This document shows, piece by piece, positions 11,297 to 23,569 of a stretch of 64,000 nucleotides of DNA. This stretch comes from Gossypium raimondii (Eukaryota > Streptophyta > Magnoliopsida > Malvales > Malvaceae), in NCBI RefSeq assembly GCF_025698545.1, contig NC_068569.1:49357218-49421217 (forward strand), read 5' to 3'. The notes under the pieces were generated by a model. It was not told the DNA's origin and ran no database searches. It worked only from the letters and a program-made list of their open reading frames with translations. The translations under genes were made by a program, and so were the position numbers. Numbering within the stretch: position 1 is the stretch's first letter; each line of letters starts with the position of its first letter.

Positions 11297-13670
11297 CTAA
11301 GACTGGTAATTCCCACCAGGCCCGCCCATATTTGGCGGATGGTTATTCGGATATTGCACATTCTGTGTATTACCTTGGTAAGGATTTTGGAAATTCTGAG
11401 CATTTCCACCCATGTTACCAGACCATCCTTGATTCGGTGGACCCGGTGGCATCCCACCCATGTTGTTCGGCGGCGGCATTCCTCCTCCCATGTTGTTAGG
11501 AGGCGGCATTCCTCCCATATTGTTAGGAGGCGGCATTCCTCCTCCCATGTTGTTCCGCGGTGGCATTCCTCCCATACTGTTAGGAGGCGGCATTCCTCCC
11601 ATATTGTTAGGAGGCGGCATTCCTCCCATATTGTTAGGAGGCGGCATTCCTCCCCCCATGTTGTTGGCTGGCATACCTCCCCTATTGTTGTAAGGCATTC
11701 CTCCCATGTTGTTAGGAGGTGGACTTCTAGCTGTATTAGGAGCAGCATTCTGCATACCCTGGTTAGGAGGAGGCTGCATGTTTTCCCTTCTTCTCTCATA
11801 GTTTCTTGATCTGTCATAATTACGAGGCCTGTCATTACGTCTATTTCTTTCATTTGCACGTGCATTGTTCCTCACCCATTCCTCATGGTACTTGGGATCA
11901 TAAGGCACAGCTTGCCCATTAATGAAAGGTTCACCTGAAAAACAATAGCATAAAACCAAAAACCCCCACCATGAAAGAATTATTCAAGATTTTTTTAAAA
12001 AAAGATGGTAAAAAATACCTCCATAATCTTTATTCTTCACGTCCAAGTAAGAATCTGGAAGAACCCAACGAACTCCAGGAAGTTCTGAGAAGAAAATAAA
12101 ATTTTATAAGAACATCACAAAAAGCATTTCTCGAAACAGACTTGTAGTGACAAGAAAACTAGATAACTTAAAAGGACATGTACCCTTGATCTTGTACGAG
12201 AGCTCTTCAGAAACAAGGGCTCCAAAGGCATAATAATGCCGAGTAGAAACTGAATAAATTTTCATTCTAGCTTCGTCTTCACTGTTAACAAGACACAGAA
12301 AATAAACTGTAATTACAAAAGTAATGTACACATTTCGATAAATTATAATTACAAAAGTAATGTACACATCTAGTCATGGGATAACCGCAATAAGTATCTG
12401 GAGAAAAACATTCCTAATCTGGAATCTCAATCAGAAATGAGATAAGTTACGATCATGCAACATGGCAAACCTAAGAGTGGCAAAAAGTTGTTTCGAAGAC
12501 AGTAATACTCAATAGGAAGAGATACTTCTACCGAATCATATCAAGTCGTGCTAACCAAAAACTGTCAGCAATGACACAAATATCTGTTCATGTGTAGCAT
12601 GAAGATACTCTAATAACACCGCATTCCGAAAATTTCAAACATAAAGACAAGCACTTTATATGAAACAAAAGTAATTTGTAAATAAAAAATTACAGAAGAA
12701 ACAATTAGAACAACTTACAATAAGTTATCTTGGACAAATTTTCTTTTATTAAAACAAATTACCACTACCAAACTAAAACCAAATGATTTTCTCAATGGTA
12801 AATATGAATTCAGAGCCAAAGTAAAAGAATTGCAGAACATTAAATTCAACACATTGTTTCTCTTCATTCCATTCCTTTCCAACTTCGAAGAGAACAATAC
12901 CAAGTAAGATCTCAAAATAAAGCAATAAACTCATTTTTTTCCCCCATGGAAAAGCTACCCTAAAACAAAGGAATCGAACTATATTTTATCTTTATCCGAA
13001 TAATTTCCTCAGCATTCATTAGTGGGCAAAAAAAACATGAATTTTAAGGTTTCGTTTCCTAAAAAATTAGTACTTCATTAAAAGTGAGTAAAATAAAACA
13101 AAAATCCCAATGCCATATACACAAAATCAATAATTTTCCCATCAAAATTTGTTAGTTTATTGCAAACAATTAAACTACTCAGCTTAATATAAGATAAACA
13201 ATCAAAAACGAAACCCATCATAAACCAACAACAAGTTACCTGCCCACTACTTGAGCTAGGGTTTTGATATAACTATCAATAATTTCATCCCTAGTAGCAT
13301 CCTCTTTAGGGGGCTCCACCACAACGAGCCAATGCTCAAAATCACAGCCGTCGAGCAATATTGTCTCCTTCGGGGGACGATTCGAGTAATTAGGACTCGG
13401 GTCATTGAGAGAGGACCTGGCTGCTCGAGTGGAGAACGATTTGACAGTGGGGAAAAGTGAGTCGCGAAGGAGGAGCGAGTAGCAAAGTGGGGCACGGAGA
13501 CGACGGAGGAAAAAGAGGGAAGGGGATGGCGATGAGGTTATTAGGGTTTTCACGGGGGAAGCGGCGGCGGCGGGGGAAAAGGAAGAGAAAGGGGGGCATG
13601 AAGGGAAGAGGAAGGAGGTTAGGGATTTTGGTTTGGAGAGGAGATAGCGAGAGAGGGATTGGGTCGCCAT
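11297..13670 (-). CDS. MORF8: Multiple organellar RNA editing factor 8-like (MORF8/RIP1)
   Basis: MORF proteins bind PPR editing factors and are needed for C-to-U editing of mitochondrial and plastid transcripts. Four exons: 13670-13240, 12281-12184, 12084-12019 and 11934-11297, all with GT/AG introns; they total 1233 nt, 410 residues, close to Arabidopsis MORF8. Residues 1 to about 85 are rich in Ser, Leu and Arg and poor in acids, as in an organelle targeting peptide. The MORF box follows at about 102-205 ([20 protein letters not shown], then [20 protein letters not shown] and [20 protein letters not shown]). The tail is an RN-rich linker, then a low-complexity run of about nine-residue NNMGGMPPP units, then GWSGNMGGN. 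This repeat-rich C-terminus is typical of MORF8 rather than the shorter family members. No defects seen. The antisense ORFs over the repeat are shadows. Confidence 0.93.
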
Positions 13671-13816
13671 TTGTGGAAAGCCGCTACGATGATGAGAGGA
13701 ACCGAAAGGAAATTGAAAAATAGTAAATAGGGTTTTGGAAGGGCTTTTAAAGAAGATTAGAAGAAGGACAAATATGTAATTTTATAAATTTTGAAGATAT
13801 CATACTTTAAAATTAA

Positions 13817-14180
13817 GGGTAAACTTCATTACTAGTCATCCACTATTAGTAAGTTTCAATTTTAGTCCCTCAACTATGAAAAGTTATAAAATAGTCATCT
13901 AATTATTCAACTTTTCTTTTTAATCACCGACAGTTAAATAACTAACAAGAAGATGATGTGATAGCTTTTAAAATTAATACAATAATAAATTTAGCTCTCG
14001 ATATGTGCACGTTTATTAATTTAATCTTAAATTTTAAAATTTAACCATCAATGTTTACACATTATCTATTTTAAAAATTTTAAAAATCGAATAGTTAAAT
14101 GACCATTTAATAAACTTTCGTAATTGGGTGATTAGAAAAAAACTTACTAATAGTTGAGTGACTATTAGTATAATTTACCC
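13817..14180. mobile_element. MULE-type MITE, about 364 bp, upstream of the MORF8-like gene
   Basis: Terminal inverted repeats of about 45 bp begin GGGTAAACTTCATTACTAGT on the left and, from the right end inward, GGGTAAATTATACTAATAGT. Both run into ACTATTAGTAAGTTT. Flanking bases are TAAAATTAA on the left and TAAATTAAT on the right, a near-duplication. It lies 150 bp upstream of the MORF8-like start codon and so overlaps or abuts its promoter. The region 14181-14570 beyond it is featureless AT-rich DNA. Confidence 0.7.
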
Positions 14181-14572
14181 TAAATTAATTAAAATGTTAC
14201 ATGAAATATAGTATAACAATAATATAAATGAAAATACAAATTTATATATTAAATTACTAAATGTTATTATTTATATAAATATATAATATTTTGAGTACGG
14301 TTATACATTAAAATTTCGCTATTATTTTTTAATTTCAAGTTTAAATTTTTACTAATTATTTATTATTTTATATCTAATTATTGTAATAAGTATGTAATAA
14401 ATTAGTTTTTTTCATTTTTGTTCGATAGAAGTAAACAGCATTAAGCGAAAATTTTTTTTCATTTTATTACCGTAGTAACCAAACGAGACATATTAAAATA
14501 TTCTAGGGCTTTATAATTTTTTATATGAGATTTAATATTTTGATTGATTAAGTTTTAATTTCATGAGAACTT

Positions 14573-14660
14573 TATGTGTTGACTTGATAGTTAGGGCGTT
14601 CACCGTTCCAAATATGGTCTGGATTCGAGTCGCGCTAGTCGCGTTGTTGATAAGATTTTG
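14573..14660 (+). mobile_element. SINE-like tRNA-derived head
   Basis: The stretch has an A-box-like GATAGTTAGGGCGTT (about 14586) and, 35 bp on, a B-box-like GGATTCGAGTC (about 14621), the spacing of an internal RNA polymerase III promoter. It does not fold into a complete tRNA as far as I can tell, so a degraded SINE head is the better reading. Confidence 0.35.
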
Positions 14661-15054
14661 CTTTCATCTTGTAAGTCAAAAAATAGTTTTAATTTGATGA
14701 CCAAATTGGGATTAATTGATTTGTGAATTACATGGCCAAAGTGAAATTTCTTAGCATGTAGCCAATTTTTCTGTCTTTCTTCCACCAACCTCAATTTTAG
14801 GTGTGAAAAGCAGGAATGATTGGGTGAGGCCACCAATATTAATCCCTCTGATTTTTGTTTCATTTCTTTTGTCATCTTTTCTTTGGGTTGGTTGCGAACT
14901 ATCCAATCCCCACCAAATCCAAGTCAAGCCCAATGACTTCAAACAGGCTAAATTATGACCAAGGATGTCAACTTCATCTCTTTGTATTTCCTTTCTTCAC
15001 ATTATCTCAGGAATTCCCAGTTTTTCCTCTCAACTTCCACATTTGTTTCCCTCA

Positions 15055-15375
15055 ATGGAATTGCTTGTGAAGTCATTGGTTACCGCCCGCCGGAAAGCTC
15101 CGTTCAGATTAGAAACTAGAAACTTGTCTTACAAGTTAAGTGGCAAACTTGTCTTACAGCTTGGATTTGGATCAGGTTGCAGGTTGCAGGTTCCAGGATT
15201 GGTTGGGGATCAGACAACGGCATTTCTGGTGGAGAAAGGCACCGAGTATCATTGGAGTCGATCTGGTTTACGACCCTGCTGTTATCTTGATTGATGAACC
15301 AACTTCAGGGTTGGTTTCAGCTTCTGCTCTTAATGTAGTGACACGGCTAAAATCAATGGCAATCAATCAAGGTAA
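15055..15375 (+). pseudogene. ABC transporter G-family (half-size) fragment
   Basis: ABCG half transporters export lipids, hormones and other hydrophobic compounds. Starting at the ATG at 15055, the sequence contains APFRLETRNLSYKLSG, like the N-terminal strand of an ABCG nucleotide-binding domain. The Walker A part is missing, and about 90 bp on comes the signature SDNGISGGERHRVS (about 15209-15250). After a one-base frameshift follow GVDLVYDPAVILIDEP and TSGL (Walker B, about 15260-15315) and a segment like ALNVVTRLKSMA up to about 15370. Most of the domain and all membrane helices are missing. An internal deletion, a frameshift and truncation make this a dead fragment. Confidence 0.75.
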
Positions 15376-15701
15376 AATCATTAATAATAATAATAATATT
15401 AAAGCCTTAATTGAAAAAAAAAAACAGGTTGAACAGTGAAGAGATTGATCCTTACAAATGTTCAGAACAATGAAAGAAGTGGGAGCAATGACTGAACTCA
15501 AAAAAGAATCAAAATATTAAGGCACAAATGATTACAATTTACATAAATTTACAGCATTGCTGGTCTCACAAAACAGGAAAGATGAACAAGGTATAATGTG
15601 GCTAAGCAAAACCTGAAACCCGAACTGTTACTTCGATGAAATCAGGAAGAAAAAATTTCAAAAATTCTTCCTAAAGAGTACCAAAACAAGAATAGAACAA
15701 C

Positions 15702-17795
15702 CTAATTGCTTCGGTCGAATATTGAATTGAATGTCATTGTAGCATACGATGTTGTGACATTTTCTGATGACGAAGATGAATTCCCCCCTTTGCCTGTGCC
15801 TTCAGATATCATGCCGGAGTTATCTTTTTGGCCTCTGAGTGCTGTGAATTCCGAAAGAAGGCCAGGTCTTGATATATTCTCATCATTCACAGCTTCTTCT
15901 CCCATTAGCATCTTCACCACTTGAGACATGGATGGTCGGAGTTTTGGAATGTCTTGGGTGCAAAGTAAACCAATCTTTAGAAATTTCTGAGCCTCTTCTT
16001 CATCATACTCGCCGCCCATTGATGTATCAACTAGTTCCACTAGTTCTCTGGACTCATACTTGTTCCATGCCTGCAGTTGTAAATCTATTTAGCAACAATC
16101 TCAAAATCATGTTGTAACACCGAAGAACAAAATCGAAACATGAGAAGCTTAGTGACTTAGCTAAGTGGAGATTGACCTAAAAGATTGGATCAAAATCACG
16201 TGACTCCACCATCTGACATCGGATCATGTGACTCCACCATTTGAGATCCAACAACATAGAATGCCAATGTAAATGTGGAATTCAAAAACCTAAAGATTTA
16301 AGGTTTTCTCATTGTACATGCTTGAAACTTCTGTTTCAAATAGTATTTCGTGTATGTTATTAATGTTTGTTTAAGCTAAAAGCTAAGCTGTAGGCCAACA
16401 GAGATTTAATACGTATGTCCCGTGTGGGATATTATCTCTCCATGTTTCTACACACTAAGAGACTTGAATTAAGGTAACAATGAAAGCGACAAGAAGACAG
16501 AACATAGAAGAAATTCATACCCTCTCGAGAAGGTATTGCTCTGATAGAGGCAATCTTCTGTTTGTGTTGCATCTACCGCTAACAATTTCCAACAGCAAAA
16601 CGCCAAAACTATAAATATCCGCTTTCCTCGTCAACTGGCCTCTTATAGCATACTCCGGTGCTAGATAACCTCTACACAGACCACATGAGGAAACACGAAT
16701 GAATTAAAGTGAAAAGGAAATTTGGTAGATCAGTAAATAAACTATGCAGAGCTTGAATCATGTACTCCGTAACACCAAGTCGATTCACTAAGAACGAAAT
16801 ACAGAACTCACAAGTATATAGAGCAATGTAAGAACTCACGTTGTTCCAGCAACACGTGTACTTATGTGGGTCATGTTGTCAGGGAAAAGCTTTGCCAGGC
16901 CAAAATCTGAAATTTTGGGATTGAGATTTTTATCGAGGAGAATATTGCTTGCTTTTATGTCTCTGTGAATAATATGTGGTTGAACTTCCTCGTGAAGGAA
17001 TGCAAGCCCCTTTGCAACACCGATGCAAATGTTACGCCTTGCTTCCCAGCTGAATTGCATACTGCTATGCCCTCCACCTAAAAGGTAAAGAGGCCTCAGG
17101 TTATTAACGTTCAAGCGGATATTAAACACGAACCAAGAATAGAAGTAATTACCGAGAAGTGTTTGTGCAAGGCTGTTATTCTCGAGATAGCCATAGACCA
17201 AAATCCTATGGTTTCCTTCCACACAACAACCGCACAATTCAACCAGGTTCTCATGCTCTATTTCAGCAATCATGTTTATTTCCGTCAAGAACTCTCGTAC
17301 CCCTTGCTTTGAGTCCGCTGACAGCACCTTTATAGCACCCATGGTACCATCTCCGAAAGTTCCCTGTTCATTACAAAAAGTACAGTAAAAAAACAGGATT
17401 AGTTTCGCATGCAAGCATTTATCAAAGCAGTGTTTCAAAAATATTCAAACAAAAGAAGATTCCATTCACCTTATAGACAACACCGAAACCTCCCTCACCA
17501 ATTTTATTGGAATGATGAAAATTTCCAGTTGCCATTTTCAGCTCCTTGTAAGGAAACCGTTTAGTGTTCAGAATACCCGAAACCTCTGTGCCAATGAGTA
17601 TGCAATTAGAAACTTATAAGTTTCTACGACAGGGGACGGAGTTTTATAGCCCCATGAGCCGTTTTCTTAGGATTGTTGGTTCGAAAATGAAGAGAGAACA
17701 ATAAGTCAAGTAAGCAGCATACCTTCATCTATTTCTATTGTTTGTTCAGCTGAGAAAGTTTTCTTTCTCGAAAATAAACATGAGAAACAAGCCAT
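15702..17795 (-). CDS. Receptor-like cytoplasmic serine/threonine kinase, CRPK1-like
   Basis: Six coding exons: 17795-17723, 17585-17470, 17363-17153, 17077-16840, 16671-16521 and 16070-15702. All junctions are GT/AG and give 1158 nt, 385 residues, close to Arabidopsis cold-responsive protein kinase 1 (At1g16670), which phosphorylates 14-3-3 proteins in cold signalling. There is no signal peptide or membrane helix; Cys3 and Cys6 in MACFSCLF could be acylated. The kinase domain shows the glycine loop [10 protein letters not shown] (about 54-63), AIK with Lys at about 75, HRDIKASN (171-178), DFGLAKL (191-197), and [18 protein letters not shown]. It is an RD-type kinase with all key residues. 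A Ser-rich tail ends the protein. One oddity is Arg in LLER where relatives have LLEW. A 5' UTR intron probably spans 18471 to about 17849. Confidence 0.92.
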
Positions 17796-17848
17796 CACCA
17801 GCTGCTGCTCAGTTCGAATAATCAAATGCCTTCACACAGACGAAAATC

Positions 17849-18600
17849 CTGTGAGGCCAACGTAAAGCATCAAATAAGAAACATAATCGTCCATGAACAT
17901 AAAAAAGGTGTACACTGTTGCCTTATAATACCCTAATTAACATACCCTATAGAACAAAACATATTATAGATTAGCTTCTAAAATAGAACAAAAGATCACA
18001 AATTAAACTTCCAAATGTATTAGCTAATAATTTTGGAAACATGCAAACTTTGCTGGTAAGTTGAAAGGTCGAAGGGGCACATCAAGAAAAATTGTTCTCA
18101 TTTTCTATAGTATCTTAGCACATCAAGAAATTAAAATCTGATTTATGACACCCAGAACTATGAATTTTTTTTTAAAAAAAAGGCGAAAGCAAAAACCAAC
18201 ATTTTCAATTTGCCTCTGTTTTGCTAAAAACAGAGAAAATTTAAATCCATGAAACAATATTTTTTTGTGGCACAAAGAATCCAAGAAAACAAACAAGGAA
18301 GAAGAGATAAAGCATCCAAAACTCCATCAAGTACACTACTTTTTTTTGAATATATCCAAATCCCAAGCAAACCGAAACAAAATAAAGAGATCTGATAAAT
18401 CATAAATCTTTTTCTCATTAATTTTCCTGTATTTTATTGAAAACCAAACAAAACCCAGATTGGAACTAACCTCAAATGCGTAGGAAAGTTGCAACAAAGA
18501 CTCCGACAACCTTAGAACCGTGAATAATTGAAGAGCTGTGAAGTGTGGACTAAATTCTAGTCTTCCTGCAGTCGTTATTAGAGGTTCAAGTGGACGAGTA
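17849..18600 (-). other. 5' UTR intron and leader of the CRPK1-like kinase gene
   Basis: On the minus strand CGCATTTGAG|GTTAGT (18471) is a plausible donor and GGCCTCACAG|GATTTTC (near 17849) a plausible acceptor 50 bp before the start codon. A leader intron is common in this kinase subfamily. The transcription start would lie upstream of 18472, probably near 18590, but I see no decisive TATA box. Confidence 0.45.
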
Positions 18601-19575
18601 TAGAGTATAGACCATTAATAAGCTAAAAAGAGAAGACCAGTCCAACACCACCCAACGGTTTTACGTAATTATCTATTTTCTCTCTCAAATTTCTTCGAAT
18701 ACTTATCACGTATGCAATTTATCACGTCATTTTCTTTGTCCTATTATTTTTCAAAGGGGTCCCTATACTCTTTATAATTTTGGAATTTAGTCAATGTACT
18801 TTTATGACCAGGATTTTATTCCTTTACTTTTTCATATTTAAAATTCAGATCCAATTATTAAAATTTTAATTTTATTTGTGTCAATAAAAAACTCACAGTG
18901 TAACTAATTTAAAAAGTTAAAAGACTAAATGTAAAAATTCTAATAACCTTTTGTTTTTAAAATGCTAGGTTATCAAATTGTAGAAAAAATAAAATAAAAA
19001 AGAGAAATCCCACGTGAAGTTAAAGATGGGAAGGAAAAGTCAAGTCAATTAAGGCTTCTCTCTCTTTGACAATACCAGCATTGTTTATTTTAATATTTGG
19101 AGTTTATAATTTATTTTATTAGTCAAGTTAGGTAAAGTCAATTTCTTCTTAATATAAAATTTTAAAATTATAAAATATCATCCACTCATAATAAATTTAC
19201 TTGTTTGTGTAAATATATTATAAATTCTAAATTCTAGCTAAAGGGTGATTTTTCAAAAAAATTATATTTTTATTTTATTTATCCATAAATTATTTTTATT
19301 TAATTCTAATGTATATTTTTAAATTTTATTTTATTAGAACTATTTGTATTTTTTTACAAATATAATGATATTCATATTAAAACTATTTATTCTAATATAA
19401 TTCTTCTTCCTTTATAATTATTATTTAATTTGTAAAATTTCAATAATATTTTTTTCTTAAATTATTTATTTATCTAAAAAAAGTAAAACTATAAATGCTA
19501 ACATTTTGAAAAAAAAAATATGATCAGAACCGTTCAAAAAAAATCTCAAAAGATTTAAAATTCTTCATCCAAGTT
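18600..19575. other. AT-rich intergenic DNA
   Basis: Promoter-side flank of the kinase gene grading into very AT-rich sequence. I see no gene, RNA or terminal repeats here. Confidence 0.5.
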
Positions 19576-19578
19576 TTA

Positions 19579-20369
19579 GGCTTCCTTTGGTTTGGCTTTG
19601 CATGCCAGTGAGGTACAGTTGGGGGAAAAATATGATACCAACCTCACTAGTCAGCCATTTGGTTCAAAGATGTCATCAGGAGAAGCCATCTCCACCAAAT
19701 TTCAAATCACTGGAGATCTTCGCAAGAATCGAAATTAATCGAAATTGTTGGTATTTTTAATGCAAAAATACCCTTACTTTTGTTTATTATTTTACCATTT
19801 TATCCTTGAAAGTTAAACTATAAAAAATTAAAAATAATGTTACTATTTGTGAAAATAATATTTATCATTGTTATAAAAAATTTGATCCAAGTATAATGTT
19901 ACTATTTGTTACTATTTGTGAAAATAATATTTGATCCAAGTATAATGTTACTATTTGTGAAAATAATATTTATCATTGTTATAAAAATATTTAACTATAA
20001 AAATTAAAATAATTATCATTTTATCTAATAAATAATTTAAATTAATTATATAATTCATTAAAATATTGGAAGATACATTTTAATATTTTATTAAATGAAT
20101 TTATAAATTCACATATTTTAACAATTTTAAAAAAGTAAAATAATTTAAAAAACTTCTATTATATATCAATTCTAATCTGATGTCCTTAATAGTCATTTTT
20201 TATTCTCACTTCACCGCTACAGCTGCGTTTGAATCCAAACACACACTCCACCATTGTTTCTAATCTCACTGCTATAATATCCAATCTCACCGCTACAGTA
20301 ACTAATCTCACCGCCACCACTGTTTTTAAGCTCACCGGAGGTAAACACACCACCCATCCAAACTAAGCC
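19579..20369. mobile_element. PIF/Harbinger-like non-autonomous element, 791 bp
   Basis: TTA flanks the unit at 19576-19578 and 20370-20372. The ends are imperfect inverted repeats: GGCTTCCTTTGGTTTGG on the left and GGCTTAGTTTGGATGGG read inward from the right. The right 170 bp contain repeated 'aatctcaccgctacag' motifs that also occur, inverted, in the two short MITEs at 53012 and 55688, so all three belong to one superfamily. A 3-bp TWA target duplication is the PIF/Harbinger hallmark. It has no coding capacity and contains a direct duplication of about 55 bp at 19855-19985. Confidence 0.65.
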
Positions 20370-20372
20370 TTA

Positions 20373-21190
20373 GTAGCTCAATTTCTTTTTCTAAATTCTA
20401 CGTGATTTTTTTTAATTTTAATTTTTTATTTGATTTAATAAGCATCATTTAGTATAAGAATAATTATTATTCTTAACATACTATTTTTACTTATTTTGAA
20501 AATGTATTGTTTTCAGTTCTTTACTTTTATTATTTATAAATTCTTTTAAAAATAAAAGTTAATGTAATTATTAAATATAATAATAACAAATATATTTATA
20601 AAATTTCAAGTCAAAAGCAAAGGTGGCTTAGCATTGTTGTCAGGCGTACTATCCTATTAAATTCCAAGTAATTTCCTTCATAGCTTTCATGTGTTAGATT
20701 TGCACTTTTTGAAGTTAATTCTAAAACTTTTCTCATTTTTGTTGCACATATTTAATACACGTTTTATATTCGTGTTTATAATTTTGTATATATTAATACT
20801 TTTATTATATTTATTTTTACATCATTAATATAAAATAAAACATGAAATATGATATATATATATATATATATGCATATATAAGAGTGGACGTTTCAAAGGT
20901 TTAGAAATATGTAAAATTTGATAAATTTTAAAATTATACATGATATTTAATTTAATGTGCAATTGTATATATGAACTTTAATTTGATACAATTATATGTA
21001 TGAAATTTTGATTGTGGTTCAAATAAATGCACGAAACTTTAATTTTGATTCAATCAACATATATAAACATAAAATGATGTTATATCAATAATTATGTTTG
21101 TTAAGTATGACTCCTATTTCAGTCAAATTCGAAAAATAATCTTTTAGTTAAACTTTATTTATCTGTTTCAATCAAACTCTGATTAGTCTA
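20373..21190. other. AT-rich sequence with a (TA)n microsatellite
   Basis: Non-coding. The only discrete feature is an AT dinucleotide run at about 20852-20875. The far end of the CACTA element should lie in or left of this stretch, but I find no CACTA terminus. Confidence 0.5.
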
Positions 21191-22970
21191 GATTATTTTA
21201 TTATTATTTGACCTATAGCTGGAGTTCTTCATATTTCTTTTGAACCTCTGCTTCTCTCGCTGCTTCTCTCGCTGCAGCCTCTGCTTCCCTCGTTGTCGCC
21301 TCTGCTTTAAGTTGTAGCTGGAGTTCTTCATATTTCCTTTGAACCTCAAATGTGGTCGCTTGCATCTGAGCCATCTGATCTTTTAACCTCTGAACTTTAG
21401 CTTGAGCCTGACTCCCCGAAGCCATGTATTGCTGCGAGCTGGATCCAAAATATTGGGTTGGACTAACAAAAGATCCTTGAAATCGAACTCGGCCATACCT
21501 TTCAGGACCCAAAACTTCAGTAATAATCCGGTTATCAACGTCTTCAGGATGAACAGAACTATCACTAGAAACAATCGCTTCGTACTCCGCCTTTTTATCC
21601 TTTAGTTTTTCCTAATAAATAAATCACATAGTTAGGAACGCAATATATATTAAAAAAACAAATGCAACATAACAATAGTCGCATTACAAGCAATGAATTA
21701 AACCATTAGAAAATAAACACTATAAATAACTAAAATAAGTCAAATCGTATTAAGTAAACGTACCATAATTTCACCAGCTTCAGGAGTCATAGTAGATCCA
21801 TCTTTCTTCCTATGTGTAATTTCAAAAAGTTGAAGGCGTCCAAATTTTTGATCGGACGACCGTTCCTACAATATAGTAGTAAAAATATTATTTAATGGAA
21901 AGTTATACATATTTGACAATATTAAAAAATTAAAAATACCTCCGCCTCAGCTACACATGCAAAACTTCTCAATCCGACTGTGTGAGTGAATTTTTGTTTC
22001 TGCCTACTGCTTTTTCCAACTCGTTCACGATCTTACGTTATGAAATTTTTAGTACGTAAATAGTAAATACTATAAACCAAAATAATTACAATAGTTTGGA
22101 AGTACGTCATACCTCGCCTTTCTTCGAATGCCAAAATCTAACCGCATCTTCCCATTGGTACATCAGCATACCCGGCGGGACATTTTGCAATTTCTCATCG
22201 AGGGTTGTTTTTGTCTTATAATAATATTTCTTCAAAGTACTTTTATGGTCTCTTCATCTTTTTCCTAATGCCTTCTTTACATAAGCATCTGAGACCTCTA
22301 AAGCAAACTTCGCCTACAAAAAACCCAAGTTAATAAAGTAAATATAAATGAAACTATTTCCCAAGAATTACAGATGACATTAACATTTTGTTACCTTAAT
22401 ACTATCGAGGGCTTGGTTTTTGTTGCTATCGGGCATTTGATGGCATGACTCGTAGTTGATAGGCAACATATTCGCATTTCGTGCTAAAATGCCCATGTAT
22501 CCTGCTAAAAGTCGAGCTTTTGATCCAACAGGCTAACCAAAATTGTTTCTGCATACCTTGACACGCTCAACTGGATCTAACTCGTATAAATCTGTAAGTA
22601 GCGTACATCCTCAATCTCTGCGTGTCCCACCATTTTCAGCTGCAAATGGTATATTATAATATAAGAATTTGAAAAATAAATCAATTATAAGTCAACACGC
22701 ATGTAAATTAAATGTAAAATTACTTTGAACTTCTGTAGGATCCTCAGGTGTAATCAGAACATTTGAAGATCCAATTGTTGTCTGTTGTTCAGTACTATTT
22801 GTTTCTCGAGTTTGGATCATTTTGAACAATGCTTCCCCTTGGAATTTTTCTTCTAGGCATTTTATCTGCAATAAACATAAAATAGTTGAAAACTTAATAA
22901 CTAATTACAACAATAATAGCACATATAAAATAGTTGAAATATATAATAAGACCAAGATTTAAATTATGAT
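21190..22970 (-). pseudogene. CACTA (En/Spm) TNPA-like gene, plant transposase PF03004 type
   Basis: Minus-strand exons spell the plant Ptta/En/Spm transposase family. Recognisable pieces are LLADLYELDPVERVKVC (about 22590-22530), FALEVSDAYVKKALGK (about 22310-22260), QKFTHTVGLRSFACVAEAE (about 22000-21945), GRLQLFEITHRKKDG with MTPEAGEIM (about 21840-21765), and the last exon VLGPERYGRVRFQGSF followed by an alanine/glutamate-rich coiled coil (21512-21213). Such proteins bind the subterminal repeats of CACTA elements. Splice sites are plausible between the pieces, but damaged stretches suggest decay. The stop of the last exon could not be fixed. Confidence 0.7.
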
Positions 22971-23000
22971 ATTAAACAATCGTAAAATCTTACTACATCA

Positions 23001-23515
23001 TTATTCGTAAATATCTTCATCCGTATCCTGACGAACCCATTGAAATTGTGCACTAGTACTAGGGATATTATCGTTTAAGTTTTGTTCTGGAAATGACAAA
23101 GTTTCTGATCTATCGTCAATGTTATCTCTACTTCCACTGCCCATTTCAAACAAGTCTCTAGGGATGTTACGGAGTACAACGTACCAACCCTCATCAGTTG
23201 GATCTTTTGAGTAAAAAACTTGTTTGACTTGATATGAGAATACATACGGCTCATCTATCAGTTGTTGTCCTGTGTGAATCAATCGGGCATTCTCCATGAA
23301 AAAGCCATTGTTTATAACCCCGAACAAACCCATCAACAATTAGATGCTCGTATACAACTTCACGATAATGCCAGTTTATGTTGACACACTTCTTACACGG
23401 GCAAAGGATCATGTTCTCTTGGATTGCATATTGAAATGCAAAATTTAGAAAAGTCTGTACTCCATTTCGATAACCGTCGCTTACCCTTGACAAATTCATC
23501 TAAGACCGGTCCATT
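23001..23515 (-). pseudogene. CACTA TNP2-like transposase remnant with internal deletion
   Basis: A minus-strand start MDRS (23515) leads into a transposase-associated domain (LSRVSDGYRNGVQTFLNF, then CPCKKCVN and HLIVDGFVRGYKQWLFHGE). The fifth codon is TAG where family members have Trp. Immediately after, in another frame, comes the far C-terminal domain of TNP2 transposases (DEPYVFSYQVKQVFYSKDP, EGWYVVLRNIPRDLFEMG; DUF4216-like). The whole catalytic Transposase_21 domain, several hundred residues, is missing between them. The junction near 23270 is thus a deletion scar. This is a non-functional copy. Confidence 0.8.
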
Positions 23516-23569
23516 TCTTATTTCTTGAAGTCTGATTTTCACCAGAAATTACAAGGGTAAGTTGTTCAG

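Noticed and set aside
11460..11693. Repeated GGAGGCGGCATTCCTCC units that look like a CRISPR-style array
   Set aside because: They encode the Pro-Asn-Met-Gly repeats of the MORF8-like C-terminus on the minus strand, in frame with the gene; the plus-strand ORFs are shadows.
13457..13723. Plus-strand ORF of 88 codons rich in Arg, Gly and Lys
   Set aside because: Antisense of the Ser/Pro-rich targeting peptide exon of the MORF8-like gene.
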